Shown piece by piece: positions 1 to 14,000 of a DNA stretch of 64,000 bases (position 1 is its first letter; each line of letters begins with the position of its first letter). A program made the translations under genes and the position numbers. This stretch comes from Hetaerina americana (Eukaryota; Arthropoda; Insecta; Odonata; Calopterygidae). The notes below the pieces were generated by a model. It was given only the letters and a program-made list of their open reading frames with translations, was not told where the DNA came from and did no database searches. Where the stretch lies: the NCBI GenBank assembly GCA_022747635.1, contig JAKTNV010000119.1:372001-436000 (forward strand), in the 5' to 3' direction.

Positions 1-262
1 GATCTCATTCTTGATATTTGTAATAGCTTGAAGCTAAAATTCAAAATACATGTAATGAACAAGTTGTCATTGTAAAAGATTACCTCAGAAAAACATATTC
101 TTATGTTACAAACCACTTCAATTATTATTGCGACTATATTTGCTAAACATACTAATTCCGACAAAATATTGAACCCTAAAAATGTATACAAAAGGTCGCA
201 TTGTCTTAGGAAAACGCCAATTTCAAAGAAACAGCTATTGTAAGATTATTATGCTCACTTAC
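1..262 (-). other. Start of Hem intron 2
   Basis: Begins with the GTAAGT donor at 262 and runs off the left edge. No further Hem exon is visible. Confidence 0.7.
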
Positions 263-540
263 TCCTTTAATGTCAATGTTGGGAAATCTTCTTACAATAT
301 ATTTGATTGAAGATTCGAGGTTTTTGTCGGACAGAAATCCTGGTTTAGACTTCGCATCTCCGCAAGCCTAGACATGAAGGATAAATTAATTGCCAGAAAA
401 CGGTTCGCAAATTGAATTCCAGGCTGAATTCTTACCTTTTTAATATTATATATCCTTGTCAACATTCCAATACCCCTGTCATTGTTAAGGGACAGCTTCT
501 CAGCCAACTTCTGTTGACTTGGAACCAGTGGTCTCGCCAT
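263..540 (-). CDS. Hem: Hem / NCKAP1 (WAVE regulatory complex subunit), first two coding exons, partial
   Basis: Hem/Nap1 is a large scaffold of the WAVE (SCAR) complex, which links Rac signalling to Arp2/3-driven actin branching at the plasma membrane. Seen here: coding exon 1 runs 540 to 436 (35 codons) and starts [16 protein letters not shown]; it ends at a GTAAGA donor. A 68-bp intron ends at CTAG. Exon 2 runs 367 to 263 (35 codons), contains [19 protein letters not shown] and IVRRFPNID, and ends at a GTAAGT donor. Both exons are phase 0 and join without a break. The 70 residues are the extreme N-terminus of a protein usually about 1,100 residues long; the rest lies beyond the left edge. 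An in-frame ATG three codons upstream (547-549) exists, but the conserved start in the family is MARP, so I chose 540. The gene diverges from the GDP-fucose transporter. Similarity was recognised from memory of the family. Confidence 0.9.
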
Positions 541-1574
541 TGGGAGCAATAGATGAATACTTTTTCATTAATCGCCAACACGAATTTCTGCAAACACACG
601 CTAGTTACTCGTATGAATCACATTTTTACCTAAAATATCCACATCGCTATCAGTTCCGCTAAGAGCCTGTTTAAGGCAACACCACAAACCCTTATGACAA
701 TTGAAAATAATATAACCCGACTAAACTCATACGAAAAGATGAGGCACTCCAAAAGGAAGTACTACACACTATTAAGAGGGAACAGAAAAGTCGTAGGTTC
801 TGTACGAGTACAGCGATATAAACGACAGTAAATGTAACTGTTAACAGATTATCGTTATTAACAAAGATACTCATTTAAAAATTATATTTAAATACTTAAT
901 ATGTTTTAATGTACCTATTTTGTTTTTATAATGTCTAAACATTGTATCTGAAATTAACACAAAGCTTCTCTCTCTTTTAATTGACCAATCAAGGCAGGGC
1001 ATCGTTTGGTGATTTGACCAATGGACAAATGGTTGATATTTTGAAAGCACGGATGGTGCTGGTCTAACTTTGATGGATAAACTCCTAATGATATATTTTA
1101 TGCCTATCGTTGTATTCTGACGAGATTTATGCCATGTGTATATATATATATGTGACCTAAAGATCAATAATCGAATGTAAAGCAGCCACTGGGTAATAAA
1201 CTTCATTGTAGTTATTAAAATATTGTTTCTATGTGATGTGGAAGTTTGTGTGTATGTGATGTGTAAGTGTCATTGTATGGAAAAATATTTTCTCTTATCT
1301 GTTTTTATGGTGCGTGTATGTATGTAATTTTCGTCGTAAGAGTTATCTTTGACCAAACTTGACCGTTGCCACCAGGAAAATCGCCTATTTGCAACGTAAT
1401 TCTAAAATAATAAAAATAATAATGTGTTCAAATATCCCGTCGAGATTCTGATTATATACTGTGAATCAATATCAATTGTTAGTTCTGTCAGTAAAACATA
1501 TCTTGTTTGGTGGGGTGCGATCCATATATTTCATAGTAATCGTCTGATGTAACTTGTTATTCGAGAGTTATTCC
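541..1574. other. Intergenic, upstream of Hem
   Basis: This holds the Hem 5' UTR and promoter side. I see no TATA box or strong initiator that I would defend. There is a short TA run near 1139-1150. The small open frames look like chance. Confidence 0.5.
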
Positions 1575-1579
1575 TATTT

Positions 1580-2850
1580 ATGAAAGCAAAAGAAGCAAAA
1601 AATACCCTAATAACTATCACCCTACTGCTATAAAGTCAGTGTTCGCTAAAATATTCCAGAAAATATTTCTAAGTAGGCTAACATACCTCATCATTAAAAA
1701 TTATTATTTATTATCAAGTATTCAACACGGGTTCTTGAGAAAACATGTCCACCATTTCAGCCACATGTGAGGCCATAAACTTCATTTTAACCTCTCTGAA
1801 TATAAAGGAGGATGTAACTGACCCTTTCTTAGATTCAACCAAAGCTTTTGACTAAATAGATCATTGCATTCTTGCCAAAAAAAACATTGTAGTGTCATGA
1901 AATAAAAGGGGTACCATGCAGTTGATCCAGTTATATTGAAAAGATCTTGAGAATAATCTTGATAATGGACCAGTACTTTTCTTAAATAATATTAATGATC
2001 TGCATTCAGTTTCAATGAGAATAAGAGGGATTAATGCAATTTTAAATCATGATGATACCAATTAATTAGTTTCTGCAAACCCCATGAATGAATTAACTTC
2101 AAAGATTGCAGCAGGAGTACCACTGGAAGGATATTGGTGCAAAAAAATACTCAGAAACTGAACAATTAAAAATCTCAGGCAATATATATCTCTCTCTCGG
2201 CCCATCCAAACCCATTCCTCCAATAACAGCAAATAGCCAAAAATATTGAATTTATTACATTCACAGAGTTTCTTGACATCATTGGGACTCAAACTTGACA
2301 TGGTCAACCCATATAAACTGCCTTTCAGGAAAATTAAGTTCAGCATGTTCCATCCTTAGAACTTTGAAGAAAACGGTGAGCAAAGATGTACTACTAATGC
2401 TTAACTATGGCCTTTAGTCTACTTCAATATTACATGTGTTGTCATTATATGGGGTTTATCTCTTTTCTCTCAAGTCATATTTAAGCTGCAAAAGAAGGCT
2501 ATTTGCATAATTGCATCTAAACCTCCAATTTAATTTGCCGATCCAAGATATTGGGCTCCTCTCCTTCCCATCCATACACTTCCTTTTCACAGTAACATAC
2601 ATGAAGCAACGTCGGTCGGACTTTCATGCAAATTCTCACTACCACATTCACACATATCAAATATAATGGAGCCAAAGCTGCAAGCCTAGGGCCAAAGTCA
2701 ATGGGAGTAAACATGTGTAATAAATTACCAGACATAAGGGATGTGACACAGTTTAAATGACAAATAAAAAAATTTCTGAGAGAAAGTATTAAAATATGTC
2801 TGAATTTGTTCATGATAAAAAATGACCTATGTGCAAAATAAAGTGTTTGA
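1580..2850 (+). mobile_element. Decayed LINE, reverse transcriptase to 3' end (jockey/CR1-like)
   Basis: Conceptual translation with several stops and frameshifts gives NYHPTAIKSVFAKIFQKI, then SSIQHGFLRKH, then a catalytic-palm-like DSTKAFD (1829-1851). Near the 3' end come QKKAICIIASKPP-like residues and LYNKLPDIRDV (2718-2750). This order (RT fingers, palm, C-terminal LYNKLP motif) is typical of jockey/CR1-type non-LTR retrotransposons. It is clearly dead. The exact clade is an inference. Confidence 0.65.
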
Positions 2851-2904
2851 GTGTTTGTAAAGACATATGTATTTATGCATATGATAAAATTTGGACAGCA
2901 CAAT

Positions 2905-4800
2905 AGAATACAAAATGTAATAGACAACACTTTAAAGGACCCTCACATTTTAGATTGCTTGAGCTTTCAGCCTTCTTCAGGTCAGTCTCCAAGGACTCGG
3001 TCAGGAACTATGGAGTCTGGAAGGGCAGGGTATGCTGGGAAGGTAATTAAAGATGGCCATTAAGGGAGGGGATTTTAAAAGATTGGAAAGCTAGTATAAA
3101 TGCAGATTCGCAAGTTCTCACCTCTATATTGGTGGCTGTATCAGGTAAGGATTCTAGGATGGTTAGGCGGAAACACTTGTCTAAGGAAAGGTTGTAGGGA
3201 TTTGTGTGATAAGACGGGATAAGAAGAGAAAAGAGTAAGGAGGCAATTAGGGGATGTGGGGAGAATGAAGCAGATGTGAAAAGCAGGCATACTTTTCATC
3301 AGAGGAGTTGCAAGCAGAGGAAAATTGTCAGGAGGGGCCTCAAAGGGTTGGTGGATCTCAGACGGTTTTTGAGATTGGTGGGTCATCTGCATGTTGGGGC
3401 AGAAAGGATGAGGTAGTGTCATTGCCATGTAAAATAGGAAACAGTGCTTTAAGAAAGGTTTTTAGTCTGTGGGATCCAGGGAAAAGGGTGATGAAAAGGT
3501 TAAGTAGTGAATCAGATGTGGGGTTGTTTTTCTGTGTTGTGTGAGGTCGGGTGGAGCGGTGGATTTTATTCTGTAGGAGCTTTTCTGGATAGCCGCGTTT
3601 GTGGAGTGTATATTGTGGAGGTATTTGCTGATGGTGGCTGGGGTGTTGCAAATCCAGTGTTTGCAGATTGAGAGAGAGTCAGGAATCAAGCGTTTGAGAA
3701 AAAGGAATCAAGGTTTGAGAAGGGTAACAGCTGTTACCCTTCTCACACCAGTAAAGTGTAGATATTGCCGATGGTTTTGATATGTACTGCGATGGTGAAT
3801 ACATTATTGTGAATTTATATGTCTGTGTCAAGAAAAGTTATGGTAGAGTTTGAAATGGTAGAAGAGAATTTAACTGTTTTAGAAGAAGTTAAGGCCAATA
3901 AGAAATTTTTGAGGGACTTAGAGCCGTGTGTCCAGAAAATAAAAATTTCGCCTATGTAGCATACCCAGAAAAGAGGTAGGAGGGGTTGCAGTGAAAGGAA
4001 AGTCTCTTCAAGGTGGCCCATGAAGAGATTGGCATACGATGGCGCCATCCTCGTTCCCATCGCTGTGCCTTTGGTTTGAAAATAGAAACAATTTTGGAAT
4101 GAAAATGAGTTTTTTGTCAGGACGAAAGGGGCTAGATTGAGGATAAATTCAGTCAAAGGGTACTGGGATGGGGGGGCATAGAGAAAGATAATGTCGGAGA
4201 GAGGATAAGCCTTCTGCATGCGGAATAGAGGTATAGAGGGAAGTAATGTCGACGGTAGCCTTAAGGAGGTGGAGGGAATGGAGATAGTGGAGGAATTGAT
4301 ATGTGTTTTGTAAAGATGGGCAAGGAGAGTACAAGAGGCTGTAGGCAGTGATCAAGGAATGCGGAGGTTCTTTTGGTGGGAGAGTTAAAACTGGAAACTA
4401 TAGGGTGACAGGGGATGTTAGGTTTGTGTATTTTTGGGAGAAGATAAACCTGGGATGTTCTGGGATTTCAGGGTAAAAGTAGGGATATGTCTTGGGAGGT
4501 ATGGCCTTCCTCTGGTCAAAATTGGAAGAGGAAAGCTCAAATTTCTGTTTGGAAAATAGGTGTCAGGGTTGTTAGTGAGAGTGGTATTGGTAGATGTAGC
4601 ATTGAGGTGACAGAGGACTTTGCAAATGTAATCATTGGTGTTTAGATTTACCACTGAGGAGCCTTTATCGACAGTGGTGACTACAATTTGGGTTTGGACT
4701 TTAGGGTTTTTAGGGCATGACGTTCGTTCATGGAGAGGTTATTTTTAGGTTTGAGAGATTCTATTAAGGATTTATTGACAACTTTGTGGAGAAGGAGAGG
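2905..4800 (-). mobile_element. Decayed Penelope-like retroelement, reverse transcriptase region
   Basis: Read on the minus strand from 4800 downwards, it has family-typical blocks: VDITSLYTSIPHAEG (4270-4226), QTKGTAMGTRMAPSYANLFM (4085-4010) and a catalytic motif reading YIGEIFIFW where the family has YIDD. Both catalytic aspartates are therefore lost. A proline-rich linker follows (3700-3150). At 3070-2930 is a non-coding end whose minus strand reads GAAGAAGGCTGAAAGCTCAA, resembling Penelope-like 3' ends. I see no GIY-YIG endonuclease domain, so it appears deleted or unrecognisable. Several frameshifts are present. A perfect 30-bp palindrome lies inside (3716-3745). Confidence 0.75.
3716..3745. 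repeat. Perfect 30-bp palindrome
   Basis: The half-site TGAGAAGGGTAACAG is followed directly by its reverse complement with no spacer. It lies inside the Penelope-like remnant. Confidence 0.95.
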
Positions 4801-4829
4801 TATGAAAATTTCAACAGGATGGCACTTGG

Positions 4830-7345
4830 GCTACCATGGACTATATCCTTGAAGTGGTGGTAGGGCTTGTGCATTCCGATGACTCCTAGGGCTGTGCTGG
4901 CAGTGGCAATGATAATTGCTCCTGGTAGGGTCACTCATGTCAGGTAGGTCATAGGTTAGGAGCCAGACAACAGGTAGCCCATGCAGCATCTGTTCCTCAG
5001 TGAGGCGGCTGCAAAGGCATCCTACCCCAACATGGCAGCCATTGAGTGATGGTGTCACATGAAAAACACTATTGAGGAAGGCAAAGGGAAACCACCTCAA
5101 TTATCATTCCCAAAAATATAATGATGGTCAGTATGAATATGATAAGAGTTCTGGCAACCACGGCCTGGACTTGGCCCAATCGACTGTGTGATATGCCCGG
5201 CAGTGCGAGTGGCAAGGCTTCCACAGTCGTCATCTCTCGAAACCCATGTAAAAGAAAACCGACAGCAACAGGGCAGGAGAAGCAAAAGAAAAAAACCAAT
5301 TTAGTTAGAATAGGAATGTAGAATGTTAAGACAATGTTAAGGAAGGGAAAATTAGAGAGTATTAAGCGAGAGATTGAAAGAGGAAATATACATAGATATT
5401 TTAGGTCTATGCAAGGTGAGATGGAAGGGTAGTGGGTATTACTGGAGCTATAGTCATACAGTAATATACAGTCGAGGGGACAAGAGTCAGCTAAGGGTTG
5501 CCTTAATATTGAATAAAAAGTTAGGAAGAAGTGTAGTCAACATAGAGAAAGCAACAGAGAGAATATTACCAGTAGAGATAAAATGAGAACCGACAAACTC
5601 AGTCATTGTTCAGGCATAGATGCCACCAATCATAGGGAGGAAGAAGCCGATAGGTTATACAATCAGTTAGAAGACATAGTCACGCGTTTTCCTGCAGGGA
5701 AACATCTGATAAGTGTGGGGGATTGGAATGCGAGAATTGGCAAGGGAAGAGATGGTGATTAGGTGGGGGACTATAGTATAGGTACAAGGAATGACTGCCT
5801 GCAGAAAGCAATTTAGTTATGTACGAGACAGGGGTTAGTCATCAACAACACTTTGTTTAGACACCACAAAAGGCATTGGAATACATGGAAAATGCCAGGT
5901 GTCTCAGAAAGATATCTGATGGCTAGGAACAGATAATCAATCCACACAGTTTCCCGGGAGCCAATGTGGACTCTGATCACAATTCAGTACTCCTGAAGTA
6001 TAGCGTCCGACTCAAAAAGATAAAGAAGGGAGTTAGTCTAGGAAATGAAATGTTGAAGCATTAACTGAATTGAAACGGCAGGAGTATCATCTGGCTCTAG
6101 AGAAAATTATGAATGAGGGAAATGAGCTGAGTACTATTGAGGAAAAATGAAAATATACCAAAAAATGGATATTGAAAGACGCAAAAGCGCCTATAGGAAC
6201 TGTCGATGGGAAAAGGAAACTTTGGATAATGGATGGGATTACTAGAAAGATAGATATGAGAAGCAAGTAGAAGAATGCTAACACAGAGTTGGGCAACATG
6301 AAGTATAAAGGGTTAAATAATAAATTGAGATGGGTATCAAATAAAGCAAACGAAGCATGGTGGAAAACGCAGAGCGAGGACATAGAGATTTACAGAGGAA
6401 GGGTGAAATTGGTGTGCTGTACAAGAAGGTTGAATAACTAATGGCGAGTAAGAAGGGAAGAAATGCGTTAACAGTTAGAAAGATGTCGGGTAAGATAATA
6501 GTTGGAACAGAAAAGATCCAAGAGAGATGGACGGAATAAAAAGAAGAACTGTATAGTAAAGAACTTAGACCAACAAGGTAAGACAGAAATGGAACATGAC
6601 ATAGAAGAAGATAGCTTACATCCAGGCATACTCGACAATAAAATAGAAAGGGCATTGAGGGTGATGAAATCAAATAAGGCCGTGGGGGTAGACAACACTC
6701 CTGTGGAACTACTGAAAGGCTTAGGAAAATGTGGTGGGAAGAGACTATATGGACTGATTTGTAGTAGCTATGAGGAAGGAATCTGGCCAGAAGGCTTTGT
6801 GAGATCAGTGTTAGTTCCTATTCCGAAAAAGGTAGAGGCTACGTCATGTGAGGACTACAGAAAAACAAGTTTGATATTCCACGCAGCTAAAGTTGTTCTC
6901 AGGATCATCAACAAAAGTATGGAGAGTAGGGCAAATGATTACTTAGGGGATGATCAGTTTGGGTTTAGGAAGGGGAGAGGTACACGTGATGCCATTGCAG
7001 TAATGAGATCACTAATCGAGAGAAATATAGAATTCAATCAGGGCGCATTTGCCTGCTTCACAGATTTCGAAAAAGCATTTGATAGAGTGGATTGGGAAAA
7101 TATAATGAGTATATTGCACAAAATAGGAATAGATTGGAGGGACAGGAGGCTAATCCACAACCTGTACATGTCTCAAACTGCTCAGGTGCGAGTGGGGGAC
7201 AGATAGTCCGGATGGGCTGTGTTAGAAAGAGGTGTAAGGCAGGGTTGCCCATTATCCCCAGTGCCGTTCAACATATATGTGGAGGAAATAATTAATGACG
7301 CATGGGAAGAACTGGAGGTAGGAATGAAAGTTGGGAGGGGAATTA
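4830..7345 (+). mobile_element. LINE copy A: 5' region, endonuclease and reverse transcriptase, dead
   Basis: 4830-5110 is a repeat also found at 15720-15975 and 48525-48680, so it is the 5' region of this family. 5296-6060 encodes a broken apurinic-type endonuclease: RIGMWNV-like start, ILGLCKVRW, VALILNKKLGRSVVNIEKAT (5493-5552). 6600-7340 encodes a reverse transcriptase, mostly open from 6502 to 7206: MKSNKAVGVDNTPVELLKG, VLVPIPKKVE, YLGDDQFGFRKGRGTRDAIA and FTDFEKAFDRVDW, then a frameshift into RRGVRQG(C/L)PLSP-like sequence. The order matches RTE-like elements often mis-annotated as craniofacial development protein 2. The FADD box, thumb and C-terminal tail are absent, so the copy is 3'-truncated near 7345. 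Confidence 0.8.
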
Positions 7346-8052
7346 TCAGTTAAAGCTGGGATGAAAAATAGTTAAATTTTTCTGTGGGTGATTATTTTTT
7401 TCAAATAAGATGTGTATGGACATCTAATTTCAATTGTCAGATTTTGCTGCAATTATGTATGCAATAGTTGTTTACATGAAATACATGTATTTCCATTCAA
7501 AAGAATTCGCACATCTCTTCAACTATGCAAACCACTTAAAATGGAGTGAAGAACTAGAACAACAACGGGGTCGTGAGAGGGGTAAAATCTGCTTTTAGCC
7601 TTAGTTATACCCACTTCCATTGCAAATGAGACGCCTACTTGACGTCACCCTCAACCTTTATGAAAGCTAGGCGGACTATTTATTTAATATTAAGTCTTGC
7701 TAATATGGCATTGCCCAGTAAGTTTTTCGATGCGAAATCAACGTTCTATTATTTCGGAACGGCCATTGAAAGAACTAGAAGTGAGCACCCAATGTTCTGG
7801 TAAGTGTATATTCGCTGTTCTTAATATCGTATTTGCCGTGTCCCACACGCAATGTATAACTTCATATGCGACTGAAAGCTCGCTGCTATAATGCCCTCGA
7901 ACGATACGTGTTTGGAGTTTTTATCTTTGTGCGACTGGTGTAACACCTAGGGGAATTCTGCCGCAACGCCGAAAATGTGAATAAACCTTTAATTTGCCAC
8001 GACAGTACGAAACAGTTTGCCGAGATAAGGAATTGCTGATATTACTGGCATA
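7346..8052 (+). promoter_or_regulatory. Upstream region of the GDP-fucose transporter
   Basis: Holds the promoter and 5' UTR of the downstream gene. A perfect CRE-type octamer TGACGTCA sits at 7640-7647, about 410 bp before the start codon. No TATA box is obvious and the transcription start cannot be fixed from sequence. Confidence 0.35.
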
Positions 8053-11000
8053 ATGTTTCGTCAATCTTTACTGTCTAAATACACACAAATAGCCGGTGTT
8101 GTCGCATTGTACTGGTATGTATATTTTTCGTAATAATGTTTTGGAAATATCTGCCGGATGTACATAATTGTTATTGTTTTTTCAGGGCCGTGTCCATAAC
8201 GACTGTTTTCGTAAACAAAGCTCTTCTGAGTAAGAATGTTGTTAATTTAGAAGCACCTTTATTTGTTACGTGGTACCAGTGTTTGGTGTCGTCTTTAATA
8301 TGCTTCGCAATGAGCAAAGTGTCAAAAATATGTCCTAGTATCATATCTTTCCCCGATGGATCACCTCTTAAATGGGATGTTGTTCGAAAGGTAATTTTTT
8401 TCTGTAAAATTATTCACGGTTAGTGTAAAAAGCAATCGCAAGAATTGCAAATGTATCCGTTTCGTCATTTTATCAAATGTCGAAGGAACTACCCAGTTAA
8501 AATTTTAAACTACTCGTTGATTATCATATTGCTGAATACATTATTTCACCTTTACTAGGTTTCGGCTATTTTTGTGGAGCTCGAGTAGGAGGAGATATTT
8601 TTTATTTCGGTTAGGACTTCATCATAGACGGTGGATGCTACATTGCGGGGGTCCTTGTGTCTCAATGTTTTTATATTCACGTGTTTGTTTATTTTATTGC
8701 GCGTATATCATATTTCCTTCAAGTATTGAAATGATGATTCTTGGAATTTATTTGAGAATAAATATGGACATAAATCGCAATAGAGAATGTGCAGGCAGAG
8801 TTGCGCGACTATTCCATAGAATCGAACGCCAGGCCATGGGTCTGTTGTGGAAATTCACTCTACTGATAGTCTAATAATAAAAGCTCTCTTTGATATTTAT
8901 TTTATCTCCACATTATATTAACGACTTGCTTTCTTCGTGTTTCTGGTATCGATAGCTATATACTCCGTTATTTCCTTCTTGGACAGCCAGCTATTAAAGA
9001 AATCAGTGTTTTGAAACATTTGATTAATTCTAAGGATATATTTCATTTCCCTATTGTCCACTATCCCCATCTACCATGTGTTTCTAGTGGTTTTTAGGGT
9101 ACAATGTAGGCATAGTGAGCAGTTATTGATGGTTAAATATTCACGCAATATCATTATGGCAGAAACTTGGTATAATGATAGATCTGCCGAAGTGGAATAA
9201 TATTTTTACGTAACATGCAAGTTGAGAATGTGTGCAGCTGTATATTTGTTGAGTTGTTAGGTGGAATATAGTGTAGGTGAAGGGCTGTCTCTACATTTTA
9301 GTGGGGCAAAAAATTGGCAAAACACATGATGAATGCATGCTCACTGCAATTGATTATCAAATAGAAGAAAGTTGTCAACATTCTTGGCAATGCAACAAAA
9401 TTAACCGTACTGTGATAGTTTTAGTGTTGAGAAGTGTGGGCTTAAATAATATTAGAATAAATATTATAGTTAAAATTATGTATGGTAAATGTTACTAGTA
9501 AGTGTAGGTACCTGAATTTAATCTGCATCACTGAAATTATATGTAACCCTTTCATCTAAAAATGATTGGAGGCATTTGAATTGAATTATTATAAATAGCT
9601 GAAGGACTTCACTGTGGCAAGTTTATATCTTTCCTTGAATTGTAAATAATTAAGTTTTTTGGCTTTCAGATTCTCCCTCTCTCATTGCTATTTACCGGAA
9701 TGATAGCTTTCAATAATTTGTGCCTGAAACATGTTGGTGTTGCATTCTACTACATTGGGAGGTCTCTCACAACTGTTTTCAACGTTGTTTTTTCATATGC
9801 AGTTTTAGGTAACATTGTATTCCTTTCTGACTACTTAATTTTTATGCCCTGATGGTATTTTGCCTTCAGGGCAATGACTAGGCATTTACTCACACTTAAA
9901 TCATTTTGAAACAACATGAAAATTATATATAGTTGACAGGAAGTACGTATACTTTTTCTGTTAATCTCTCTCAAATAAAAATTCATTGGATAACTGAGTC
10001 GATCAAATGCATAATTGAACACCTTGCGGAATGAACAGAATTGAACAAAATTGCGGGCATGTGTTGTCGTGTCTCTTCTCCTTACTGTATTTTAGCTGAA
10101 TAGTTTCATGAATGTATTTGGAACTCATTGTTGTGTCCTTAAAAATTACTCTGCATTGACTTCTTTACTTGATATATTAGTATGGGGGAGATGTACTATT
10201 GTAAAGGCCATGAGTACATCAGAAATAGATGCATACTAGCAAATACATATGTACATGCATGCAGCCTTGCACCACTTTGGTGTTATCGAGTTAGTCATCA
10301 TAGCTTAAGTGTACTGAGCAAAAGTTGTGATGAGAAGTATTGTAGAGAGAGTGTGGTCGTCATTTGTGTATTTGGATGTGGACCTGGAGGTTTGGGTTCA
10401 TATTCGGGAGTTTTTCCCTCTTGTACTTCCAGCATCAACCAAGCTGTATGAAGTATTTCAAGCACCATGTCTCCATTTGACAGAACTGTTAGAAACAAAT
10501 GGGAATGAGGCCTTAGAAATAGTGTTTAGTGGCAGGATGTGTGCTTTGGTTTGGTCATAAGTATCTCGAACAAAGGAAGAGCAAGGCCTTATCCTTTTGT
10601 TCCAAATTATTGACTGAAACTACTTTATCATCATGGAAAACATAATTGAAAATCTTTTATGTATCCTAAACCTCTAGGGCACAGAAAAATATTTCCAGAA
10701 TCCTAGAAACAATTATTATGGCTTGAGTAGACGAAAATTGAGTAATTTTTACCCTTGGCAAAAGATAAATGTGACCATTTGATGTGAGAAGGATAGTGAT
10801 TGTATGATCCCTCATAGCCACAGGAAAGCATATCTGAGACAACTGCAACATCCATCAAATGCATGTTAAAAGAACAGCTAAAAGAAACAGGGCCATGACC
10901 CTGCCAGGCATTACTTTGTGGTTTCAAAACATAGCCACAAATTAAAATAAAAACTTGTTAGTACCCAGTTATTTATTAAATCAAATGTGATGATACTAAA

Positions 11001-14000
11001 AAGTTTATTTTAATTTTGTGATGGGGCCATGACCATTCACTTCTCTAAATTTGATGTTTTCATCGATGTTGGGAACGTTTGAAGATTTATAAATTTAAAA
11101 GATTTATTTAGGGTCCTGGTAGTCTAAGGGGTTTGGTGCCAAACTGCTCACTAGAATTCTGGTTGAGTGCTGTGATTTAATTTTTTGACCCAGCCGCTAA
11201 AACCTGTGAATAATGTGAGCTCAAAGGAAATGGCATGCCTGTAAAAGCAGGGGAGGATAGATGGTGATTAGTAAAGACCCTTTGTTCATCAGTCACCACC
11301 CATCCATCATCAGACACCCCTCTCACAGAGTTGCTTATCAGATGGTGCTCGTGTATCTCAAGCGTATAGCGGCTTTGGTTCCAGCCTTGAGATATTTCAA
11401 GGGGTAAAATACTTCCAACAGTTTCATCAAATTGGCAAATGCTTTTGAAAAGGCTCAAAAAATATCAGTTGTGAAGATAAGTTCACAGTTAGCTTTACTA
11501 AGAAGTATTTATTTCAAGGAAATGAGAAATTACTGAGTAGCATTTATTTTAAGTTGAATTTGAAAATGGTTGAAAGGGCAGCAATGGATGAATTCAATCA
11601 GTGAAATGAGATTCAAATGTTGTTAATGTATTCCAAGGAAATTTGTAAAGTAGACTGGAACAATACTAACACATTACATTTGCATTTGGCTAATTTGAAA
11701 TAAGTTTGCCATTGGATATGCATTTAGAAAGCCATTACAATTTTATTCAGTCATAGACTTTGAAAAATGCATTTTTTGACCTAGCTGAGGACTTGAAATG
11801 TGTGTTCTTAAATTCCTTTTACAATTAGAATTTCTTTGTTGTTGTGTATTTTTAATTTGGTTTTGCAATTAATTTTTTTCAGGACAACATACTTCACGGG
11901 CTTCGGTTTTATGCTGTGCTGCTATAGTATCTGGCTTTTGGCTTGGAGTTGATCAAGAAAGTGTAGCAGGTAATTAAATTTGCAAAAATGGGGATTGCAA
12001 ATATTTTTCCCGTGGTATTCATCAGCAGACACACTGTTTACCGCTACGATTTATTCATTCTCTTTGATGAGCCAAATGTTCAATATTTGTGTTTTGTTGA
12101 AAAGTTGATTGGATTTATGAGGTTGTTCAAAAACTTCCTGAACTTAATTATTGCAAAAAAATACTTCGCGAACAAATTAGTGGTCAGGGTCCTCTTCAAA
12201 GTAGTCTCCTCACCAATGTATGCACTAATCCCAATGGTGTTTCCTCACTTTAAAACAATCTTGGAATGCTCATAAGCTCCTCCGTTGAATTTTTCTCTAT
12301 GTCTGGAATGATGGAAAAACTTTTTCCTTTTAGCAGGCTTTAAAGTTTAGGGAACAGGAAAAACTCACAGTCGTGGGTCTGGTGAGTAGGGTGGTTATGG
12401 AAGCACAGCATTCTTTTTTTGGGCTAAAAACTCATGAGTCCTGGAATGAGCCTGCGCATTGTCGTGGTGACAAAACCACTCGCCACTCCTCCAGGGCCGC
12501 TTTCGCCTGATTCTCTCTATTAGGTGTTTCCTAACCCCTAGGTAGTCCTCAGTGTTGACTGTGTGTGTGGGCCTCAAGGCCCATATTGGTGATGCCTAAC
12601 CCTCTTAACTGAAAAAAAACAGTCAACATCACCTTGACATTTGAGCGACCTTTTCAAGCCTTTTTAGGGTTCCAATTCCATCCATTCCATTGTTTCAAAG
12701 TTCCGCCAATCCATTGTGAGGATTGCACTTTTGTTTCGATGTCATTTCAATAAACCCATCCTCTCTCATCTAGACTCATCACATGGACATGAGGGAAGGA
12801 CATGATCCTGGACGAGACGGTCTCATCCTCCTCAGCTGAATCAAACAGTTCCCGAAACACTTGAACTCAATGCTGTTTCTAACCTGTTGTCATCAGGCGA
12901 GGAACAAATTTGGTGGCAACTCAATGCGTCCTCAATTTTGCTGTATGGATTTAATAGCACGAACTAATTGAGATACCACACTCTTAGGTCAGTCAAATGT
13001 CGATTTGATTGAACGAGATTGTTCACTGTCTTGATGTGTGGGTTATCAGTTGACTTTGATGGGGTTCTGGAATGCTTTTTGTCTTCCTCTGATGGCCACC
13101 CCTTTTTGAACTGGGAAAACCATTCATAACACATGGTGCATTTCATAGCATCCTCATCATTATCCATGGTAATGAACTCAAAAGTTTCTGTGAAGGATAT
13201 TCAGAGTTTCAGGCAGAATATCACAGAACAATGCTGCTCCTTCAAAGAGCTCATTTTGGGGATTCGATTTTCCTCTTGCTCTCTCCGTGGACACCCCTTC
13301 ACTTAAACGGCTGTAACTATTCAATAGAACAAGACATCAGCAAAGTGGTTCAAGTGGGTTATTCAGGAAGTTTTATGCGGACACAAAGGCTCAAACAGAT
13401 TAAAAGATAACAATCATAGTTTCAGGCATTATTTTGTGGAACTTATCCATTACAGGAAGAAAAAAGCAGCTATGTTAAGTCAACTAATTTTTTTTGTGTT
13501 TTATGACCTGGGTTTCAACACGTAGTATTATGATTGGGTACTGTCTTGAACTTTAGCTTCCATATGTATACCTTTGGTCATGGGCCAGCCGTATTGAGGG
13601 GTGAAAGAAGGTGTTTTGAGATTGGGCAGGAAAATGGAGCAGTGGGATTTCGAGGGAAAAAAGGTTTTGCACATCACTTTTTAAAAAAATGTTACATTTT
13701 TCTCATGATTTTTACGCTGCATTGTCCTTCTAAGTACTGCGTTGTCCTCTTGAGTCTTCACATTACATTGTTATCTAAAAAAGGTTTCCACTATGATCAC
13801 CATCAATGACATTTCTCTCCTGAGAAGGGAGACGAAAGGAGGGGAATTTTAATAACTGCGAAAAAAGAAGTCTAAGAAATTGGGTGGTGTGTTAAGGAAA
13901 CAAAAATGAATTCCTCATACATCTAATAGTATGAATCATGTGCTTTTAATGGCATGGGTATTGTAGTGGAAGAGAGAATACGGGGAATGGAAGGGAAGCA

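Noticed and set aside
2851..4700. Several open frames on both strands (70-137 codons)
   Set aside because: They are pieces of the decayed LINE and Penelope-like element or their antisense shadows, not host genes.
8572..8874. 100-codon plus-strand frame in transporter intron 2
   Set aside because: No family motif, lies between confirmed exons, and is not needed to join them.
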